Translations under genes and position numbers: made by a program
NCBI GenBank assembly: GCA_012840965.1
Contig: DUVQ01000040.1
Span: 1-35,581 of the forward strand
Length of the DNA: 35,581 nucleotides
From: Oligoflexales bacterium
GTDB lineage: Bacteria; Myxococcota_A; UBA9042; DTJE01
Direction of reading: 5' to 3'
Shown: positions 1-8,359 of the stretch, one piece after another
Numbering within the stretch: position 1 is the stretch's first letter
Layout of the letters: each line of letters starts with the position of its first letter
Notes under the pieces: generated by a model
The model's input: the letters and a program-made list of their open reading frames with translations, nothing else
The model's database searches: none
What the model was told of the DNA's origin: nothing

Positions 1-1422
1 AAGGCTGTGAAGCCTGGCTGGGTTTTTGTGGCTGTTAAGGGAAGTAAGGTTGACGGGCACACGTTTATTCCAGATGCGATTGCCGCTGGGGCCGGTTTGT
101 TGATTGTTGAAACTGAATTTCCTGGCGATGAACGCGTGCGTGGGGTTTATCAAGGGGTGCCGTACTTAAGGGTTGCCGACAGTCGTTTGGCTTTGGCACA
201 CCTGTCGTGGGCCAACTACGACCATCCGACTGTCAAGTTCGCCTTGGTGGGTATTACAGGAACCGACGAAAAAACATCTAGTGCACAGTTGACGTTAAGT
301 GGGCTACAGGCGTGTGGCCATATAACTGGGTCTGTTGGTACCATTACCTATGACATTGATAAAGCAAAGGAACCGGCCTCCTTGACGACCCCAGGTCCAG
401 AGATTTTAGCGCCTTTGTTTGAACGGATGGTCGATGCTGGTGTGCAAACTGCGGTGATGGAGGTCTCATCACACGGATTGGCGCTTAATCGAGTTTATGG
501 TTGCAATTTCAGGTGCGTCGTTTTTACGAATATAACCAGGGACCATCTGGACTTTCACGGCTCTTTGGAAGAGTACGCGAACGCCAAGCTGCTGCTGTTT
601 TCTGAAGTAATTGCGAACAACCCAGATACCTTGGGGGCCGTAGTTAATCAAGATGATCCGCTGTATCAACGGATAGTCGATGTATGTCCAGTACCGGTAG
701 TCGGATTTTCCCTGAATCCTGATAGTGCCGCAGCAATTGCCCCCATCAAGGTTCATTATGGACTTGATGGAATTAAAGGCACCTTGCGGACTCCTTGGGG
801 CAACGTTTCCATCGATAGCAAGCTGATTGGCAAAAACAATCTAAAGAACATCATGACTGCTATCGGGGTTGGAGGGGTGTTAGGTCATGATATTACACGG
901 TTTACCGCGGGCGTGTGTCAACTGGACAGGATTCCAGGCCGTTTGGAGGCAGTTTCAGGTAAACGAAACGTCAACGTGTTTGTTGATTTTGCACATACAC
1001 CAGATGCGATTACAGGGGTGCTTAGCATCCTTAAGGAGTTGGCTCCAAACCATCCTATTACCGCGGTGTTTGGCGCTGGTGGCAGCCGAGACGCAGGTAA
1101 ACGTCCTTTGATGGGAAGGGCTGCAGCGCTGCTGGCGTCTAAGGTTGTGGTCACATCTGACAATCCAAGGGCCGAAGATGCAAAGGCGATTGCCGCACAG
1201 ATAGTGGCCGGCATCGATGAGTTGAAAGAACAGGGGATTGCCACTGGAGAGGTCATTGTTGAAACGGACCGTCGTTTGGCCATTAAGCTGGCGATAGAAA
1301 CTGCTGAAGATGACGAAGTTATTGTGATTTTGGGCAAAGGGCATGAAACCACCCAAGATTTTGGGACCCGAGTCATCCATTTCAGCGATGTTGAAGTTGC
1401 AAAGGAGTATTTAGACTCATGA
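1..1422 (+). CDS. murE: UDP-MurNAc-tripeptide synthetase MurE (5' partial)
   Basis: Adds the third stem-peptide residue to UDP-MurNAc-L-Ala-D-Glu in the cytoplasm. The reading frame is open from base 1, and the first residues (KAVKPGWVFVAVKG) match the early part of MurE, so the true start lies upstream. Visible motifs are VDFAHTPDA, a FGAGGSRDAGKRPLMG stretch, SDNPRAED and LGKGHETTQ. The DNPR motif is the usual signature for meso-diaminopimelate as substrate. The ATP-binding loop reads GITGTDEKTSS instead of the expected TG-T-[ND]-G-K-T: the Gly before the Lys is Glu (codon 268-270, GAA). A single G at 269 would restore Gly. The stop overlaps the murF start (ATGA at 1419-1422), which indicates translational coupling. 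The family call is secure; activity with the altered loop is open. Confidence 0.95.
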   Translation, partial: KAVKPGWVFVAVKGSKVDGHTFIPDAIAAGAGLLIVETEFPGDERVRGVYQGVPYLRVADSRLALAHLSWANYDHPTVKFALVGITGTDEKTSSAQLTLSGLQACGHITGSVGTITYDIDKAKEPASLTTPGPEILAPLFERMVDAGVQTAVMEVSSHGLALNRVYGCNFRCVVFTNITRDHLDFHGSLEEYANAKLLLFSEVIANNPDTLGAVVNQDDPLYQRIVDVCPVPVVGFSLNPDSAAAIAPIKVHYGLDGIKGTLRTPWGNVSIDSKLIGKNNLKNIMTAIGVGGVLGHDITRFTAGVCQLDRIPGRLEAVSGKRNVNVFVDFAHTPDAITGVLSILKELAPNHPITAVFGAGGSRDAGKRPLMGRAAALLASKVVVTSDNPRAEDAKAIAAQIVAGIDELKEQGIATGEVIVETDRRLAIKLAIETAEDDEVIVILGKGHETTQDFGTRVIHFSDVEVAKEYLDS

Positions 1423-2855
1423 GTCGAAAGTACCAGATCAAATTAACAGGTGAGTTCTGCGCCGAGGCCGCAAATGGCGATTTGATTAAAGGTGCTGATA
1501 TTGAGGCGGTACACGGGGCTTCTATAGACACAAGAACCGCCAAGGCTGGTCAAGTATTCTTCGCAATTTCTGGTCCCAACTTTGATGGACATCAATTCAT
1601 GGACGAGTCGATTGCCAAGGATTGTGTTGGCCTTGTTGTTAACAACGAGTTCATTTCAAGGGCCGTTGCAGCTTCTGGTGAGGCACCTGATCGCGTCTTT
1701 GTGGTGGCAGTTGAAAACACAGTCAAAGCCCTTGGAATGATCGCAAATGCTTGGATTCATGTGCTAGGGCCTAAAGTTGTGGCTGTGACCGGATCAGTTG
1801 GAAAAACCACTACTAAAGAGTTGTTGGCCGCATGCATGAAAACCCGATATGTGACCTTGGCAACCGTTGGAAACTTGAATAATCACATTGGCTTGCCCCT
1901 GACAGCTCTTTCTTTAAAGCCAGAGCATGAGGCGGTTGTTTTTGAAATGGGGATGAATCATGCAGGGGAGATTGCTCACCTGTGCAAAATTGCTCGTCCG
2001 CAAATTGGCGTTGTGACTTATGTTGGTCCGGTTCACTTGGAGGGCTTGGGGTCGATTGCCGCAATTGCCGACGCCAAATCCGAGTTGATTTCAGCGCTGC
2101 CTAAAAACGGTGTGGCCGTCCTTAATGCAGACAATCCACACGTAATCGCGATGGCTCAGCGTGCCCCTTGTCCGGTCATGACTTTTGGCTTTGATGCGAA
2201 TGCGACGGTGCGAATCGTTGATGCCCAAATCGATGAAAGGGGGCTGTTGACGCTTAGTTTGCAGTATAAAGATGAAATAATTCCAGTGGCTACCTTTTTG
2301 GTGGGCTTACACAATGCGGCCAATGTAGCAGCTGCCGTTACTGCTGCAATTGCCGCTGGAGTCCCATTTGACAAGGCTTGTAATGCTATTGGCTTGGTGA
2401 CTCCTTCAAGTCATAGATTGGCAGTTATTCAGGCTAATCACTTTCGGATTATTGACGATTGTTACAACGCGTCTCCACCGTCCATGGCAGCTGCTTTGCA
2501 GGTTTTGGCTCAAAACCAAGGCCGAAAAGTTGCGATTTTGGGGGACATGCTGGAATTGGGGGCCGCCACCGATGTGGCTCATCTGGAATTGGGCAGTTTG
2601 GTGGCCGCCAAGAAAATCGATGTGCTGATTGCGGTTGGTAAGTATTCGGATCGAATTGTTCTGGGGGCTAAAGATTCTCAAGGCTTTGAGGCCGAAGTCT
2701 ACAAGGTTGACGATGCCATCCAGGCGGCAAAAATCGCTGAGGTGGTTGTAAATAAAGGGGATACCGTGCTTGTAAAGGGGTCCAGAGGTGTTGGCCTAGA
2801 CATAGTTGTAAAGGCTCTGGAATCGCTTTCTGGGCGCGAAGAGGTAAGTAACTGA
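1419..2855 (+). CDS. murF: UDP-MurNAc-tripeptide-D-Ala-D-Ala ligase MurF
   Basis: Cytoplasmic Mur ligase that attaches D-Ala-D-Ala to the UDP-MurNAc-tripeptide, completing the pentapeptide precursor. At 478 residues it has normal family length. The N-terminal substrate domain shows the DTRTAKAGQVFFAI motif. The central ATP loop is canonical (VAVTGSVGKTTTKE), followed by GNLNNHIGLPLT and EMGMNHAGEI. The C-terminal part carries DDCYNASPPSM and LGDMLELG, both typical of MurF. The start overlaps the murE stop by 4 bp. About 58 bp separate it from ftsW, where mraY and murD would normally lie; neither is present. Confidence 0.96.
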   Translation: MSRKYQIKLTGEFCAEAANGDLIKGADIEAVHGASIDTRTAKAGQVFFAISGPNFDGHQFMDESIAKDCVGLVVNNEFISRAVAASGEAPDRVFVVAVENTVKALGMIANAWIHVLGPKVVAVTGSVGKTTTKELLAACMKTRYVTLATVGNLNNHIGLPLTALSLKPEHEAVVFEMGMNHAGEIAHLCKIARPQIGVVTYVGPVHLEGLGSIAAIADAKSELISALPKNGVAVLNADNPHVIAMAQRAPCPVMTFGFDANATVRIVDAQIDERGLLTLSLQYKDEIIPVATFLVGLHNAANVAAAVTAAIAAGVPFDKACNAIGLVTPSSHRLAVIQANHFRIIDDCYNASPPSMAAALQVLAQNQGRKVAILGDMLELGAATDVAHLELGSLVAAKKIDVLIAVGKYSDRIVLGAKDSQGFEAEVYKVDDAIQAAKIAEVVVNKGDTVLVKGSRGVGLDIVVKALESLSGREEVSN

Positions 2856-2913
2856 CCTTGTTTTTTGGGGTTTGCTGATTCTGGCCCACTTATTGGGGCC
2901 TAGGTAGGGTGCC

Positions 2914-4173
2914 ATGAGTGCATGGAGCGTTAAGTTTAGAAGATTCTGGCCTAGGACAGGATTTATCGCCAATAGCAGAGGCGGACAACTTGATATATCC
3001 ATGCTTTTGGCAGTTGTCACCCTGTTGGTTGTCGGAACTTTGTTAGTGTTTTCAACAACTTTAAAGCCGGGCATTGTTGCGGCTGGTGGTGACCCCTACT
3101 TCAACCTTAAACGCCACCTGATATTCATGGGCATCGGCATAGGCGCCTTTGTTGTAGTGCTCAATATTTCGGACTCTGTACTAAACGCAATAGCCCATAG
3201 TCTTTTACTAATTTCCATAATCCTGCTTGGGGCGATATATCTGGTGCCAAATTTGGGAGTCACTGGAGGCAACTCTACACGATGGCTCGCACTTGGTCCG
3301 TTCACGTTTCAGCCATCCGAGCTTGCCAAGCTAGGGTTTGTTTTATACTTGGCCAAATCACTTGCGCATAATCAGGCAGTTGTACACAGGTTTGTTTATG
3401 GTCTCGGCCCCGCATTGGTCGCATTCGGACTGTTAACGGTTCTACTTCTTCGCCAGCCAGACGTAGGGTCCGTAATGGTTCTTGGAATATTGATGATTCT
3501 GATGTTCTTGGTGGCTGGTACTGGAAGATGGAATCTTTGGGCAATCTTAGTTGGTGGGGCTATAGGATTTCTTATCATGGTGGTGGCTTGGCCAGCAAAG
3601 TTTCAAAGGGTCTTTACCCCGCTATATTTGGACCAAGTTAGTCACGGCGAAGGCTATCAACTGACCCATGCCATAACTTCTTTGGTGCTGGGTGGGACGT
3701 TTGGTCAAGGCTTGGGTCAAGGTGCTCACCACAGTTTGGGGTTCCTGCCTGCTTCACATAACGACTTCATCATGGCAGTCGCAGGGGAAGAGCTTGGTTT
3801 GTTTGGAGTGGCATGCCTGATGATTTTGTACGCAGTCATCTTGATTAGAGGTGTTGCTACCGCCAGATTGGTACAAGGGCTGTTCGCCAAGTACGCGGTG
3901 TTTGGTCTTACCATGCTGCTGGTCCTTCCGGCGATAGTTCACCTTGGAGTTAATCTTGGCCTGCTGCCGACCAAGGGCTTGGTCTGTCCCTTCATGTCTT
4001 ATGGAGGTACGGCGCAGGTAGTCAATCTGGTGACATTTGGCCTAATCCAACGTTTTCACATCGAGGCTACAGCTGAAGACGCGCAGGTAGCTTTCGCAGC
4101 ACAGCCGCCAAAAACTGTAGAACCGAGTACTGATGAAGGGGGGAGAATAGCAGCCGCATGGAGGTCAGCATGA
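2914..4173 (+). CDS. ftsW: FtsW-type SEDS peptidoglycan polymerase
   Basis: Polytopic inner-membrane protein of the SEDS family, which polymerises lipid II into septal glycan with a partner class B PBP. About ten hydrophobic segments are visible. Family motifs include STRWLALGPFTFQPSELAK, RQPDVGSVMVLG and FLPASHNDFIMAVAGEELG; the Asp in the SHNDF segment is the position expected for the catalytic acidic residue. The C-terminal motif reads LPTKGLVCPFMSYGGTAQ, where many homologues have LP-x-TG-x-P-x-P-FISYGG. RodA shares these motifs, but the position between murF and ftsQ favours FtsW. No murG, murC or class B PBP gene lies beside it. Confidence 0.92.
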   Translation: MSAWSVKFRRFWPRTGFIANSRGGQLDISMLLAVVTLLVVGTLLVFSTTLKPGIVAAGGDPYFNLKRHLIFMGIGIGAFVVVLNISDSVLNAIAHSLLLISIILLGAIYLVPNLGVTGGNSTRWLALGPFTFQPSELAKLGFVLYLAKSLAHNQAVVHRFVYGLGPALVAFGLLTVLLLRQPDVGSVMVLGILMILMFLVAGTGRWNLWAILVGGAIGFLIMVVAWPAKFQRVFTPLYLDQVSHGEGYQLTHAITSLVLGGTFGQGLGQGAHHSLGFLPASHNDFIMAVAGEELGLFGVACLMILYAVILIRGVATARLVQGLFAKYAVFGLTMLLVLPAIVHLGVNLGLLPTKGLVCPFMSYGGTAQVVNLVTFGLIQRFHIEATAEDAQVAFAAQPPKTVEPSTDEGGRIAAAWRSA

Positions 4174-5138
4174 TTTTTAGCAGAAACAGAAAAAAGATGA
4201 CCTTAAGGGAGGCCTTTAGTGCGGCTAGCTCAGCAATGGTGGCGGGCATAGTGGGATTGACTAGGCGATATCTGGTTCATGCAATTGCCGTCATAGGTAT
4301 CGCTGGCCTTATAGCAGCGGTTTTTTACACGTGGGACGCCTTTAATAATTCCCCAACATTCAGATTAAAGACCATAACTGTCACTGGTAACGATTTGATA
4401 GGCGACGAGGAGATTGCCTTCTTATGTGGGTTGGAAGTTGGTGAAACAAAGATGCGTTTTACAAAGGCTGACGATGTTAAAGCAAATTGCCTTGCCGACC
4501 CGCGTCTTTACAACGTTGTAGTTGAGGTAAGGCAACCGTCTTCGATATCGCTGGAGGTGTTTGAGCGAAAAACTGAGATGTATGTGGCGCTGAGTGATGG
4601 GCTTTGGGCGGTAAGCCAGCACGGCGAGATTTACATGCCGGTTGAGACCAGCGAGATACAGCCTCTACCCATACTAATAAGCAGCCAAAAATTGTTGCAG
4701 GATATTCCAGCAGTTAAGGAGCCGACTAACTGGAAGTCGCACTTTCAACGCAGCCTGTATAAAGTAGCACTTCTTGAATATAACCAACATGTTATGCGCC
4801 AAGCTAGCATAGTAAGGCAGGCCTTGTCTTTGAAACGTACGATAGCCCGAGCCCCAATTAACCAATGGCGTGATAGCTTGGCACTTGAACTGGATTATCA
4901 CGAACTGTTGGGCTTTTCCGTTAAAGAAATTGGTGAAAAATTGCTGGTCCGTTTTGGACACGCCCCTTTTTCAAGAAAGAATCAACGGCTGCAATTAGCT
5001 TTAAGGTACCTTGAAAAAAGGACGACTAGGGAAGCCAAGGAGGTCTTTGTCGACAACGAGGTTCGCCCAAATGAAGTGGCGGTTCAGGTAGTTAACAAGG
5101 AATACGCAGGGCATGCTGATTTAGGAGGCTACAGGTGA
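4170..5138 (+). CDS. ftsQ: Cell division protein FtsQ (POTRA domain)
   Basis: Bitopic division protein linking the cytoplasmic and periplasmic parts of the divisome. I chose the ATG at 4170, which overlaps the ftsW stop as ATGA and has GGAGGT at 4160-4165 just upstream; an in-frame ATG at 4158 lies on top of that ribosome site. The product has a basic cytoplasmic tail, one transmembrane helix (around YLVHAIAVIGIAGLIAAVF), then a POTRA-like domain beginning FRLKTITVTGND with a PSSISLEVFERK strand. The C-terminal ~150 residues are less typical. FtsQ is poorly conserved, so the call rests on topology, the POTRA pattern and the position before ftsA. Confidence 0.85.
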   Translation: MIFSRNRKKMTLREAFSAASSAMVAGIVGLTRRYLVHAIAVIGIAGLIAAVFYTWDAFNNSPTFRLKTITVTGNDLIGDEEIAFLCGLEVGETKMRFTKADDVKANCLADPRLYNVVVEVRQPSSISLEVFERKTEMYVALSDGLWAVSQHGEIYMPVETSEIQPLPILISSQKLLQDIPAVKEPTNWKSHFQRSLYKVALLEYNQHVMRQASIVRQALSLKRTIARAPINQWRDSLALELDYHELLGFSVKEIGEKLLVRFGHAPFSRKNQRLQLALRYLEKRTTREAKEVFVDNEVRPNEVAVQVVNKEYAGHADLGGYR

Positions 5139-6376
5139 GGCAACGAGCTGAAACGATCGCTACCTTAGAACTTGGGTCTTCTAAGGTTGTAATCACAGTG
5201 GCTGATGTGGGACCCGAGGGTATCTCCGTCAGGGGCGTAGGTATAGCCCCAGCGAACGACTGCTTGAGGGAAGGCAACATTGTCAATCTTGCTGGGTTGG
5301 TTCAGGCCATTAACACGGCGAAGCTTGAAGCTGAAAACATGGCTGGATATACCATCGGCGATGTCTACGCTTCGGTATCTGGTAGCCATGTCTATGGAGT
5401 GACAAGCTCTGCGATGACCAACTTGAAGCATGGAAAGGTGCTAGACAGTGATGTGCGCGACGTTTTATCGAACGCCACAGTAATTTCGCTGCCGCCAAAT
5501 CAAAGAGTGGTTGACATATACCCATTGTCATATTCGGTTGATGGCATTCAAAACATCGATAATCCGATGGAAATGTCAGGTAAGCGTCTCGATGTTGATG
5601 CGCATCTTGTGACTGCTTCTGGCAGCGCCATCGACAACATGTCGAAGTGTGCGGCTAGAGCAGGTCTGAGAGTGGTCAAAACCGTGTCAAGCGCTTTGGC
5701 ATCGGCTTTAGCTGTTTTGCACGATGAGGAAAGGGAAATTGGAGCCGCTGTCTTAGATTTTGGCGCTGGGCTTTGCGAACTAACTATCTGGGAAGCACAG
5801 GGTTTGGTTTACACTGCTGTGATTCCTGTTGGCGGTCATAACATAACCGAAGATATTGCCATAGGTTTGAGCACTCCAATTGCAGTGGCTGAAGAACTCA
5901 AGGTAACTCAGGGACATGCTTATAATACCTCTCACACAAACGGAACCACTATCCAGGTGCGTGGAGCTGGTGGTCGTGGCACTTACAATTACGATATAAA
6001 CAATCTGTACAGCATCATCGAGGAGCGCGTTAGTTATATCTTTTCACACGTATACAGCCAACTCGTGAACTATGGCAGGAAGGACTTTTTGCCAGGCGGA
6101 TTAGTGCTAACTGGAGGAGCATCTAAGATGCCAGGGCTTATTGATGCGGCAGATGAAGTCCTTAACATGAACGCGAGAATAGGATTTCCAAGGGATGTTA
6201 AAGAGTTATCGACAATCTTAAATGATCCTGCAATGGCCACATCTTATGGGCTTTTGGTGTGCGCCGGTATGCGCTACAACACCGATATTCCAAGGGCTAA
6301 ATTGCCTGGTGGTCCGCCGCAACAGCGGGGGCTATTGAAAGAGATAGTTAGAAAAGTTAAGGGGTTTACAGTTTAG
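5135..6376 (+). CDS. ftsA: Cell division protein FtsA (divergent actin-like ATPase)
   Basis: Actin-fold protein that tethers FtsZ to the membrane. It starts with GTG overlapping the ftsQ stop (GTGA) and has GGAGG at 5125-5129. The N-terminus (ATLELGSSKVVITVAD) is the phosphate-1 strand of the actin fold. VYASVSGSHVYG and VVDIYPLSYSVDG are typical of FtsA. The phosphate-2 strand reads AAVLDFGAGLCELTIW, where most FtsA have D-[IL]-G-G-G-T-T-[DN]. The adenosine motif GGLVLTGGASKMPGL is present. The C-terminus (GLLKEIVRKVKGF) looks like the usual amphipathic membrane-targeting helix. Length (413 residues) is normal. The identification is firm; the nucleotide pocket is unusual. Confidence 0.92.
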   Translation: MRQRAETIATLELGSSKVVITVADVGPEGISVRGVGIAPANDCLREGNIVNLAGLVQAINTAKLEAENMAGYTIGDVYASVSGSHVYGVTSSAMTNLKHGKVLDSDVRDVLSNATVISLPPNQRVVDIYPLSYSVDGIQNIDNPMEMSGKRLDVDAHLVTASGSAIDNMSKCAARAGLRVVKTVSSALASALAVLHDEEREIGAAVLDFGAGLCELTIWEAQGLVYTAVIPVGGHNITEDIAIGLSTPIAVAEELKVTQGHAYNTSHTNGTTIQVRGAGGRGTYNYDINNLYSIIEERVSYIFSHVYSQLVNYGRKDFLPGGLVLTGGASKMPGLIDAADEVLNMNARIGFPRDVKELSTILNDPAMATSYGLLVCAGMRYNTDIPRAKLPGGPPQQRGLLKEIVRKVKGFTV

Positions 6377-6422
6377 GTGCACAGCCTAAGTGGGTAGTTA
6401 TGTAAGTCAACAGGGGGCGGTC

Positions 6423-7922
6423 ATGACAAAAAGAAACGTTAACCAAGGTCAGATTAGATGGGATGGGCTGCTTGAAAAGGAGGATGCTTTGAGTAGCTTT
6501 GATGTGATTGACAACCCTGTTCCGGGTAAACCGAAAGCTGATTACTCAGGCGATTTAGATGGTTATAGCATTGATATCAGGGTGTTTGGTGTGGGCGGCG
6601 GAGGGGTGAATGCCATTGATACCATGATCAAAGATGGTGTCGAAGATGTTGAGTATGTAGCGATTAACACGGACGCGCAGCATCTAAAACGGTCCCTTGC
6701 AGATATCAAACTCGCGCTGAACACAAACACTCGTGGGCATGGGGCTGGGGGTGACCCGGATGTTGGTAGGGCTGCAGCAAAGGCTGAGGAAGAACGTATC
6801 AGAGAATTCCTTGAGGGCACCGAATTGCTTATATTGGCAACTGGGCTGGGTGGTGGAACTGGGACAGGGGCCTCATTAGCCATAGCTGAAATTGCTAAGG
6901 AGATGAATATTTTGACCCTTGCTATTGTTACTCAGCCATTTTCTTGGGAAGGAAGCTACAAAAAAGAGATAGCTGATAAAGGATTGGAAGAGCTAACGGG
7001 CTTGGTAGACGCATATATTCGCATACCGAACGATAAAATGAAGAAGGCTTCAGGGGTTCCCAGAAGCATGCTGGAGGATTTTATAGAACTGGACAGGGTT
7101 TTAGCCGAGTCTGTTTCGGCCGTTGTTCGCGTTATTAGCAACTACGGCACAATTAACCTGGACTTCGCAGATCTCAGAAAGGCCCTTGAAAATGGTGGCT
7201 TGTGTGTAGTTACTACTGCATCCGCCGTTGGTAACGACGCTGCAATGCAAGCTTATGACAAAGCTATAAACAACCCTTATCTTGAGGATACCCCCATTGA
7301 GGATGCCCAAAGGATGTTGCTTTCTTTGTCTGTGCCCGCGAATACTGGTGGAGATGTTGTTGCCTTCATTAACCAGAAACTTGAGGAACGACGGGAGGAC
7401 AAAGCGTTTTATAAAGCTGGTTTAAGGTTCAAAAATGCAGATGAAGATAAGGACAATCCGGATACGTTCGATATCATCATAATTGCTACTGGTATGCAGG
7501 ATTGCGTGACTGTGACAGAGGCTGAAATCATTGCAGCTGAAGAAGTTCCGGTTGTGGTACAGCCGGAGGAGAGCCATGGATATTCTGGACCTCGATATAG
7601 AGCAGGTGAACTAGGAGGAGGGCAAGTTAATATTTGGCCGGCTACCGGCACAGACCCCCATCAAATTGATAACAATCCGAGTGTAGCCAATCCCATCTCC
7701 GCGTACGGGCCTCCTAGAATTGTATATTCAGTGCCACCAATGCAACCTAGGCAACCTGGGCAGCTTGGGCAGTCTGGGCAGCCAGCACAACCTGGGCAAG
7801 GCGTTGTAGTAACTAGATATTCACCTAATCAGACGGTTGCGGTAGGTGGTGATGGACAACCAAGAAGTGAATTCGAGCACCAGGGAACTTACCCTCTGAA
7901 TAGACGCATCAATCGTAAATAG
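6423..7922 (+). CDS. ftsZ: Cell division GTPase FtsZ (divergent, extended N-terminus)
   Basis: Tubulin-like GTPase that forms the division ring. I chose the ATG at 6423, which has GGGGGCGG upstream; an in-frame GTG at 6390 is possible. The protein is 499 residues. Residues 1-50 form an N-terminal extension, longer than in typical FtsZ. The GTPase core follows with VFGVGGGGVNAID, the tubulin signature GGGTGTG (143-149) and the T7-loop NLDFAD (245-250). After T7 the usual MG-x-G segment is replaced by GLCVVTTASAVG. Residues ~375-485 are a Pro/Gln/Gly-rich linker. The extreme C-terminus (YPLNRRINRK) lacks the IPxFLR-type conserved peptide that normally binds FtsA. Position after ftsA confirms identity. 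Confidence 0.93.
   Translation: MTKRNVNQGQIRWDGLLEKEDALSSFDVIDNPVPGKPKADYSGDLDGYSIDIRVFGVGGGGVNAIDTMIKDGVEDVEYVAINTDAQHLKRSLADIKLALNTNTRGHGAGGDPDVGRAAAKAEEERIREFLEGTELLILATGLGGGTGTGASLAIAEIAKEMNILTLAIVTQPFSWEGSYKKEIADKGLEELTGLVDAYIRIPNDKMKKASGVPRSMLEDFIELDRVLAESVSAVVRVISNYGTINLDFADLRKALENGGLCVVTTASAVGNDAAMQAYDKAINNPYLEDTPIEDAQRMLLSLSVPANTGGDVVAFINQKLEERREDKAFYKAGLRFKNADEDKDNPDTFDIIIIATGMQDCVTVTEAEIIAAEEVPVVVQPEESHGYSGPRYRAGELGGGQVNIWPATGTDPHQIDNNPSVANPISAYGPPRIVYSVPPMQPRQPGQLGQSGQPAQPGQGVVVTRYSPNQTVAVGGDGQPRSEFEHQGTYPLNRRINRK
7746..7799 (+). repeat. Six imperfect 9-bp tandem repeats in the ftsZ linker
   Basis: Six in-frame 9-base units (consensus cctgggcag; the fifth, ccagcacaa, is degenerate) encode PRQ-PGQ-LGQ-SGQ-PAQ-PGQ in the disordered FtsZ linker. 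Such repeats can change number by slippage without breaking the frame. Confidence 0.85.
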
Positions 7923-7939
7923 TTACCAAGGGCTAAAAA

Positions 7940-8359
7940 ATGAAAAGTCTGACCAGATATCTTGAATTTAACGTTCCTGCACGCCGTGGTTTTATCAATA
8001 TAACAAGGACCGTGGAGGAGTGCGTAAGGGACAGCAATGTTCGTGAAGGGCTATGCCTTGTGAATGCCATGCATATAACTGCCAGCGTTTTTATAAACGA
8101 TGATGAATCTGGCCTGCATCAGGACTATGATGAATGGCTGGAGCGCTTGGCGCCACATGCCCCAACCAGCCAGTACAGGCACAACCTGACTGGGGAAGAC
8201 AACGCTGATGCCCACATGAAAAGGCAGATCATGGGGCGCGAGGTCGTGGTCGCCATAACCAATGGAAAGCTGGACTTCGGCACTTGGGAACAGATTTTCT
8301 ATGGTGAGTTTGATGGTAGAAGGCGAAAAAGAGTGCTTGTCAAAATCATCGGTGAATAA
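7940..8359 (+). CDS. yjbQ: YjbQ / UPF0047 family protein
   Basis: Small single-domain protein of the YjbQ family (PF01894); some members show weak thiamine-phosphate synthase activity, but the physiological role is unsettled. The 139 residues match the family throughout: [16 protein letters not shown] with the conserved His (most members have HTTA at this point), a [12 protein letters not shown] segment, YRHN, the [13 protein letters not shown] block and the ending [20 protein letters not shown]. It lies 17 bp after ftsZ and overlaps the next gene by 8 bp, so it is probably cotranscribed with the division genes. I see no functional reason for that. Confidence 0.88.
   Translation: MKSLTRYLEFNVPARRGFINITRTVEECVRDSNVREGLCLVNAMHITASVFINDDESGLHQDYDEWLERLAPHAPTSQYRHNLTGEDNADAHMKRQIMGREVVVAITNGKLDFGTWEQIFYGEFDGRRRKRVLVKIIGE

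Noticed and set aside
918-1376. 152-codon open frame on the - strand inside murE
   Set aside because: Composition is a shadow of murE codon usage, with no ribosome site and no recognisable domain.
8262-8351. Extended N-terminus for the membrane protein gene from ATG 8262
   Set aside because: The segment lies inside the yjbQ gene and is not hydrophobic or signal-like; GTG 8352 gives a sensible overlap.
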